Position numbers and translations under genes: made by a program. The notes beneath the pieces are model-generated. The model had not been told where the DNA came from. It was given only the letters and a program-made list of their open reading frames with translations, and made no database searches. Positions 31,859 to 36,282 of a stretch of DNA of 36,282 nucleotides are shown here, piece after piece. Position 1 is the first letter of the stretch, and every line of letters begins with the position of its first letter. Source of the stretch: Prevotellaceae bacterium (lineage in GTDB: Bacteria > Bacteroidota > Bacteroidia > Bacteroidales > Bacteroidaceae); assembly GCA_022508665.1 (NCBI GenBank), contig JAFLUT010000014.1:1-36282 (forward strand). The letters are read 5' to 3'.

Positions 31859-32530
31859 ATGGCATTCATTGATTACTACAAAGTGATGGGCATCCCCAAA
31901 GATACCCCACAAAAAGATATAAGAACGGCATACAGAAAGCGTTCCAAACAATTTCATCCCGACCTTCACCCCGACGACCCAAAAGCGAAGGCGAAGTTTC
32001 AGATGCTGAACGAGGCATACGAAGTGCTGAACGACCCTGAAAAGCGCAGCAAGTACGACCAATACGGCGAGAACTGGAAGCAAGCGGAGCAGTTCGGCGG
32101 CTTCGGCGGTTTTGGTGGTGGCAACACAGGAGGCGGTTCGCCATTCGACGGATTTAGTTTCAACATGGGAGGCGGTGGCGGAATGAGCGACTTCTTCCAA
32201 GAACTGTTTGGCAGCATGGGCATGGGCGGAGGTCGCAGAAGGACAAGCGCACGTCGCAGCGCCGAGCCGTCAGAAACAGAAGCGCACGCTCAGATTGACG
32301 TGTGGACAGCAATGCTTGGCGGCGAACTCATCCTCAGCACATCATTCGGCAAGTTCAAACTGAAAGTTGCCCCGGGAACTCAGCCGGGCAAAAAAGTGCG
32401 TCTGAAAGGCAAAGGAGGAACAAAGAGCGACGGCACGCCAAAAGACCTCATCATCGTGTTCGACGTGAAAATCCCCGAGACATTGACAGAACATCAAAAG
32501 ACACTGCTGGAACAGGCTCGCAGAGGGTAA
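31859..32530 (+). CDS. Short DnaJ-type (CbpA-like) co-chaperone
   Basis: 223 residues. J-domain at 4-70 with intact HPD (F-H-P-D-L-H-P-D) and Y-R-K-R-S-K-Q; Gly/Phe/Met-rich linker about 78-125; then only one C-terminal substrate-binding domain (V-W-T-A-M-L-G-G-E to V-P-E-T-L) instead of the two found in DnaJ and CbpA. No zinc-finger. It should stimulate an Hsp70 partner; the missing second domain may alter client binding. Converges with the DUF3078 gene across a 32-base palindrome. Confidence 0.88.
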   Translation: MAFIDYYKVMGIPKDTPQKDIRTAYRKRSKQFHPDLHPDDPKAKAKFQMLNEAYEVLNDPEKRSKYDQYGENWKQAEQFGGFGGFGGGNTGGGSPFDGFSFNMGGGGGMSDFFQELFGSMGMGGGRRRTSARRSAEPSETEAHAQIDVWTAMLGGELILSTSFGKFKLKVAPGTQPGKKVRLKGKGGTKSDGTPKDLIIVFDVKIPETLTEHQKTLLEQARRG

Positions 32531-32558
32531 AAGCACACGCCGCTCACCACAAACTCAC

Positions 32559-32590
32559 ACACCGTTCAGCGCAATTGCGCTGAACGGTGT
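32559..32590. terminator. Perfect 32-base palindrome between convergent genes
   Basis: ACACCGTTCAGCGCAA joined to its exact reverse complement, followed on the plus strand by TTCGTTTTCC. Its position between the converging DnaJ-type and DUF3078 genes fits a two-way terminator, though the T-tail is broken. Arms resemble the hairpin at 10044-10083 (ACGGTGT-TCGTTT). Confidence 0.65.
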
Positions 32591-32626
32591 TTCGTTTTCC
32601 CTATACACGACGCATGGCTGACGGTG

Positions 32627-33979
32627 TCAGAAGTTGTAGGAAAGTCCAAGCGTGAAGTATTCGGTAAATTGGAAAAATCCGAGGTTGCGGTCGTAGTATT
32701 CATGGCTGCGGTTATCGTCGAAACGCCACAGCGTGTAAATCTCGCTCGAAATGTACTTGTTGAACTGGAAAGAAAAAACATTTTCCAATTCCGCTTCAAC
32801 ATATTCGTAAGAAGTGAAGTAATAACTGCGACACTTCCACGTCAAGCCCTTAACGATTGTAAACTTGGCATTCACCTCAATCTTCGAACCGAAGTCCTGC
32901 TGGAAATTGTGATGCTTCATGTGGTAAGCAGAAATAATCGTCTCATCATCCACTCCAATATATCGCATCTTGTAAGACAGCGGCAACAGCGTGACAGCCA
33001 ATGTGTTGCCATTAGGCAGCGACGGCTTGTAGTCCATACCAATAGACATATAACCGTCAAGGGGAGCAAGGAACTTTGAATACGCCTTGCGGTCATTGCT
33101 CTTGTATCCCGGCATAAACTGGGTGTTGGCTTCCACTGCGACAGTGTAATACCACGATTTAGCGGCTTTCACGCCCAATTTCGAGGAAAAATATATCTTG
33201 TCATTGTTAGTCATATAGCGGTGGCAAGTGTCAGAAGTCGCAGTGACAAAACCCAGTCGCATGTCGAGAGTGTTATCCCACTGCACCCACCGCTTGTCGT
33301 CATATTTCAATCCCAGCACAAGGTTCGACATCAGTGTCACGTTGTTGTTGCCTCCCTTATACCAATTCTCCGAGAAGTAGTTCTGCGTGAACTGCAAGGC
33401 GAACTTCCCCGATTTCGACCAGAAATTAGGCTTCTCGATGTGCAGTTCCACATCGACGTTATCCACCACCTCCACAACATCCTTTATCTCATCCGCCTTG
33501 TCATATATGCTCTCTAAATCATCTGTATTCACGCCCGCTATATCAGCAGGAGAAACGATGTTCTCACTGTCAATCTGCGAATCGTGATAGTTAAAAAGAT
33601 TAGGATTGTTGACGTATGTGTCAAACAGCACAGCACTGATAGCGGAGTTAAGGGCGTCACGATACGCCGACCCCGATGTTTCTGACAATCTGTCATCGCT
33701 TTCCGGCAACGCATAGTCCAAGCGGAATTTGTCAGACATGGCAGAACTGTAATACACGCCCGAGCCAATCAGCCTGTACATATATGGTGACAAAGTGACA
33801 TTCTCCGCCGACTCTGACACTGCGTCAGTAGCCCTACGCGAAGCCGCCTGCATTGCACCCTTATACTTCTCCACAATCGTTGCCGCCTGTCGAGAATAAG
33901 GCGTAGCCCTCTGCGCCTTGGCGGAAATGGATACCGCAAGACACGCTATTATATATATATAATGTATAGATTTAACCAT
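32627..33979 (-). CDS. DUF3078 family outer-membrane protein
   Basis: 450 residues with a signal peptide (I-Y-I-I-A-C-L-A-V-S-I-S-A-K-A-Q). Residues about 190-450 alternate polar and aromatic residues as in beta-barrel strands (W-Y-K-G-G-N-N-N-V-T, K-W-Y-Y-T-V, Y-Y-F-T-S-Y-E-Y) and the chain ends in L-S-Y-N-F with a terminal Phe, the outer-membrane targeting signal. The W-Y-K-G-G-N segment is typical of DUF3078, a Bacteroidetes family of unknown function. A consensus promoter precedes it at 33999-34030. Confidence 0.85.
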   Translation of the reverse strand: MVKSIHYIYIIACLAVSISAKAQRATPYSRQAATIVEKYKGAMQAASRRATDAVSESAENVTLSPYMYRLIGSGVYYSSAMSDKFRLDYALPESDDRLSETSGSAYRDALNSAISAVLFDTYVNNPNLFNYHDSQIDSENIVSPADIAGVNTDDLESIYDKADEIKDVVEVVDNVDVELHIEKPNFWSKSGKFALQFTQNYFSENWYKGGNNNVTLMSNLVLGLKYDDKRWVQWDNTLDMRLGFVTATSDTCHRYMTNNDKIYFSSKLGVKAAKSWYYTVAVEANTQFMPGYKSNDRKAYSKFLAPLDGYMSIGMDYKPSLPNGNTLAVTLLPLSYKMRYIGVDDETIISAYHMKHHNFQQDFGSKIEVNAKFTIVKGLTWKCRSYYFTSYEYVEAELENVFSFQFNKYISSEIYTLWRFDDNRSHEYYDRNLGFFQFTEYFTLGLSYNF

Positions 33980-33998
33980 AAAGCATACAAATTTCGTA

Positions 33999-34030
33999 CA
34001 AAATTAGGCATTTTACAGATAAATCGCAAA
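33999..34030 (-). promoter_or_regulatory. DUF3078 gene promoter
   Basis: Minus strand TTTG (34030-34027), 20 bases, TAATTTTG (34006-33999), an exact consensus, 20 bases before the start codon. Confidence 0.7.
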
Positions 34031-34056
34031 TGAAACGGCATTTTCAAAGAGAAAAA

Positions 34057-34088
34057 TTTCCTCCATTCGCAGAAAAGCACTAAATTTG
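34057..34088 (+). promoter_or_regulatory. Promoter for the small basic protein and rng
   Basis: TTTC (34057-34060), 20 bases, TAAATTTG (34081-34088): -7 exact, -33 one base off. A small inverted repeat GTGTTAAGAACAC (34101-34113) lies in the resulting leader. Confidence 0.6.
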
Positions 34089-34170
34089 CAATCCAAAAGC
34101 GTGTTAAGAACACTTCATTGCACAAAAAGACAATAAACAATAATTATAAACAACTAAATTTTCAACAACT

Positions 34171-34260
34171 ATGCCAAACGGTAAAAAGAAAAAAAGACAC
34201 AAGATCTCTACTCACAAGCGCAAGAAGAGACTGAGAAAGAATCGTCACAAGAGCAAGTAA
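34171..34260 (+). CDS. 29-residue basic protein, ribosomal/AURKAIP1-COX24-like
   Basis: Short ORF M-P-N-G-K-K-K-K-R-H-K then S-T-H-K-R-K-K-R-L-R-K-N-R-H-K, over half Lys, Arg or His. The pattern matches the small Bacteroidetes proteins carrying the AURKAIP1/COX24 (former DUF1713) motif, related to mitochondrial mS38 and actinobacterial bS22, so it is probably a small-subunit ribosomal component; I rely on memory of that family. It has its own promoter and precedes rng, with three hairpins between. Confidence 0.8.
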   Translation: MPNGKKKKRHKISTHKRKKRLRKNRHKSK

Positions 34261-34363
34261 CAGTTGAGAAACTGTTTTGTTCCACAGACGGCAGAACAAA
34301 GAACAAACCCTACAGATGAACCTTCCCCTAAAAAGGGTGTCGCTGCACGGTTTGTTCTTTTTC
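34261..34363 (+). terminator. Three consecutive hairpins between the small basic gene and rng
   Basis: (1) CAGTT-GAGA-AACTG (34261-34274) then TTTTG, right after the stop codon. (2) TTTGTTC (34276-34282) with GAACAAA (34294-34300). (3) AAAGAACAAACC (34298-34309) with GGTTTGTTCTTT (34349-34360), a 12-bp stem followed by T-residues to 34362, enclosing a smaller CCCTAAAAAGGG hairpin. Stems 2 and 3 share 34298-34300. Structure 3 is a good intrinsic terminator 43 bases before rng and may limit read-through. Confidence 0.65.
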
Positions 34364-34405
34364 TGTAAGTAGCAAAACACACTTAAACACAACAGGTAAG
34401 CAAAA

Positions 34406-35980
34406 ATGACCAGCGAACTCATCATCGATGTTCAGCCGAAGGAGGTCACCATTGCCCTGCTCGAAGACCAGAAACTCGTTGAGTTCCAGAAAGAAGGTCA
34501 AGACAGCAAATACTCCGTAGGCAACATCTACGCCGGGAAAGTGAAGAAAATCATGCCGGCACTCAATGCTTGTTTCGTCGATGTAGGTCATGAACGCGAG
34601 GCATTTCTGCACTACCAAGATTTAGGCACGCACTTTCTCTCGCTTGAGAAATACGTGCGGCAGGTGGCAAGCGACCAAAAGAAACTTGCGCCAATGGCAA
34701 AGGCTGTACAGAAGACACAGCTGGAGAAGATAGGAAGCATTCAAGACGTGCTGGAACTGGGGCAGGAGGTTATAGTGCAAATCACCAAAGAGCCTATCAA
34801 CACAAAAGGACCCCGGCTGACAGGCGAAATCTCCTTCGCAGGACGCTTTCTGGTGCTGATACCATTCGACGACAAAGTGAACGTAAGTTCAAAAATCAAG
34901 TCGAAGGAAGAACGCGCACGTCTGAAACAACTCATTCAGAGCATCAAACCAAAGAATTTCGGAGTAATCGTCAGGACCGTTGCAGAAGGCAAGCGAGCCG
35001 TAGAACTGAACAACGAACTAAACCTGCTCATCGAGTCATGGAACGATAGCCTCGTGAAAATTCAAAAAGCAGCAAGTCTGCCAGTACTTGCACACGAAGA
35101 AACTGGCCGTACCGTCTCCATGCTGCGCGACCTCTTCAACCCCTCCTACGAGAGCATCCACGTCAACAACGAGGAAGTATTCAAAGAGGTAAAGAGATAC
35201 GTCAGCCTCATTGCCCCCGAGTGTGAATCAATAGTAAAACTCTACAAAGGCACAGCGCCAATCTTCGACAACTTCGGAGTGACGAAGCAGATAAAGTCGG
35301 GAATGGCACGCACCATTAGCTACAAGCACGGCGCATACCTCATCATCGAGCGCACGGAAGCAATGCACGTCATCGACGTCAACTCAGGCAACCGCAGCCG
35401 AGGGCTGGACAACCAAGAGGACAACGCAATAACCGTCAACATGGGCGCGGCAGAAGAGATAGCCCGGCAGTTGCGACTGCGAGACATAGGCGGAATTATA
35501 GTCATCGACTTCATCGACATGGACAAGGCGGAGAACCGACAGAAACTCTACGAACACATGACCGAACTGATGAAGAACGACCGCGCCAAGCACAACATCC
35601 TGCCACTCAGCAAGTTCGGACTGATGCAAATCACACGCCAGCGAGTGCGGCCAGCCATAGAGGTGCAAGTAGAGGAAGTTTGCCCAACGTGCTTCGGAAA
35701 AGGCAAAATCAGTTCATCAGTACTGTTCGCAGACACACTCGAAAACAAAATAGACTACATAGTCAACAATCTTGGTATAAAGAAGTTTAGGCTCTATGTC
35801 AACCCATACGTTGAGGCCTTCATAAACAAAGGATTTATCAGCCTTTATTCAAGGTGGAAAATGAAGTACAGCCTCGGCATGAAGATTATTCCAAGCCAAG
35901 AACTCGGTTTCCTCCAGTACAAATTCATCGACCCCAAGGGCGAAGAAATCATCATGCTGGAAGAGGCGGAAACGAGATAA
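34406..35980 (+). CDS. rng: Ribonuclease G (Rne/Rng family)
   Basis: 524 residues. N-terminal S1 domain (about 35-130: G-N-I-Y-A-G-K-V-K-K-I-M-P-A-L-N-A-C-F-V-D-V-G), RNase-H-like part, 5' sensor region, then the catalytic DNase-I-like domain with metal ligands in V-I-D-V-N-S-G-N and I-I-V-I-D-F-I-D-M. The Zn-link is C-P-T-C-F-G-K-G. Length and lack of a long disordered tail fit RNase G, not RNase E. It processes rRNA 5' ends and degrades mRNA. The upstream ribosomal-type gene and hairpins may link its expression to ribosome output. Confidence 0.95.
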   Translation: MTSELIIDVQPKEVTIALLEDQKLVEFQKEGQDSKYSVGNIYAGKVKKIMPALNACFVDVGHEREAFLHYQDLGTHFLSLEKYVRQVASDQKKLAPMAKAVQKTQLEKIGSIQDVLELGQEVIVQITKEPINTKGPRLTGEISFAGRFLVLIPFDDKVNVSSKIKSKEERARLKQLIQSIKPKNFGVIVRTVAEGKRAVELNNELNLLIESWNDSLVKIQKAASLPVLAHEETGRTVSMLRDLFNPSYESIHVNNEEVFKEVKRYVSLIAPECESIVKLYKGTAPIFDNFGVTKQIKSGMARTISYKHGAYLIIERTEAMHVIDVNSGNRSRGLDNQEDNAITVNMGAAEEIARQLRLRDIGGIIVIDFIDMDKAENRQKLYEHMTELMKNDRAKHNILPLSKFGLMQITRQRVRPAIEVQVEEVCPTCFGKGKISSSVLFADTLENKIDYIVNNLGIKKFRLYVNPYVEAFINKGFISLYSRWKMKYSLGMKIIPSQELGFLQYKFIDPKGEEIIMLEEAETR

Positions 35981-36040
35981 CAGGCACACTTATCCACTGG
36001 CAAGAGCATTCTTCGCAACATTTTGACTTGCATAACCAAC

Positions 36041-36087
36041 ACACAGCGAGGGGGAGGATTAACCATAAATCCTCCCCCTCGCTGTGT
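36041..36087 (+). terminator. Long 20-bp hairpin after rng
   Basis: 36041-36060 (ACACAGCGAGGGGGAGGATT) pairs perfectly with 36068-36087 over a 7-base loop. There is no T-tail on either strand, so it may be a structured repeat or RNA-protecting hairpin as much as a terminator. Confidence 0.6.
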
Positions 36088-36101
36088 ATATGCACAACAA
36101 A

Positions 36102-36229
36102 CCGCAAGCATCATCTCACGACAGCCGCCAAAGCCAGCCCTCGAAAGCCGCAAGCATCATCCCACGACAATACTCGCCCTATACAATATCTGTTTATTGT
36201 CATCCATCCCACTCAGCCGCATGCATCAT
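36102..36229. repeat. Direct repeats with core CCGCAAGCATCAT
   Basis: CCGCAAGCATCATCTCACGA (from 36102) and CCGCAAGCATCATCCCACGA (from 36148), each followed by CA, lie 46 bases apart and differ at one base; a partial third copy CCGCATGCATCAT is at 36217-36229. The last 50 bases are AT-rich and show no gene. Confidence 0.6.
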
Positions 36230-36282
36230 TAAAATATAAGTTATGTTTTATAAAATTTAAGTTTAATTTTACAAAATATAGG

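Noticed and set aside
1-36282. tRNA, rRNA or insertion sequences
   Set aside because: Looked for cloverleaf-type sequences ending in CCA, rRNA stretches and transposase motifs; none seen.

Overview
The window reads as a chromosomal segment of a Bacteroidales bacterium, most likely Prevotella-like (inference). The signs are: promoters of the Bacteroidetes type (TTTG, about 20 bases, TAnnTTTG) in front of several genes; weak or absent Shine-Dalgarno sites; a primary sigma factor of the short Bacteroidetes form; DUF4270, DUF3078 and clostripain-type (C11) proteins; a stand-alone GT5 starch-synthase-like domain; and a DAHP synthase with a C-terminal chorismate mutase. No rRNA, tRNA, CRISPR array or insertion sequence was seen.

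Layout. 1-2609 (+): end of a probable methyltransferase, a WbuC-type cupin, two frameshifted remnants of a DUF3791-like gene pair on the minus strand, an ElaA-like acetyltransferase and a metallo-beta-lactamase-fold protein. 2770-7568 (+): the phenylalanine/tyrosine operon (prephenate dehydratase, aminotransferase, DAHP synthase-chorismate mutase, a Sel1 lipoprotein, prephenate dehydrogenase). It is preceded by a Phe/Tyr-rich leader peptide and an attenuator. 7587-15929 (mostly -): DUF4270 lipoprotein, GT5 protein, MBL hydrolase and aspS, an acetyltransferase, a lytic transglycosylase, a small basic protein and an ATPase. 16048-19809: a defence-type islet of hicAB and a single-chain type IIG-like restriction-modification enzyme, bounded by inverted copies of a 30-base hairpin. 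20044-29851 (-): a long same-strand run with stand-alone AICAR formyltransferase, GH10-like hydrolase, phospholipase-D protein, SGNH hydrolase, ung, a PqqD / S24-S26 peptidase / HPr-kinase-like trio, a C11 protease, a secreted protein and rpoD. 30027-36282: 5'-nucleotidase (-), short DnaJ-type protein (+), DUF3078 protein (-), a 29-residue ribosome-associated-type basic protein and RNase G (+).

How parts work together. The aromatic operon joins the first committed step (DAHP synthase), the branch step (chorismate mutase), both prephenate-consuming enzymes and a transaminase. Its leader carries alternating Phe and Tyr codons, an antiterminator strand just after the leader stop codon, and a terminator ending 9 bases before pheA, so charged tRNA-Phe and tRNA-Tyr probably set its transcription. 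The hicAB module has a canonical promoter, repeated palindromes that may be HicB operators, and a 3' element complementary to the hicA translation start, reminiscent of fold-back inhibition in hok mRNA.

Intergenic DNA holds three arrays of 22-23-base tandem repeats with palindromic cores (3841-3916, 10002-10083, 19910-20000) and several long hairpins. All functions are inferred from sequence recognition by eye; no database search was run.
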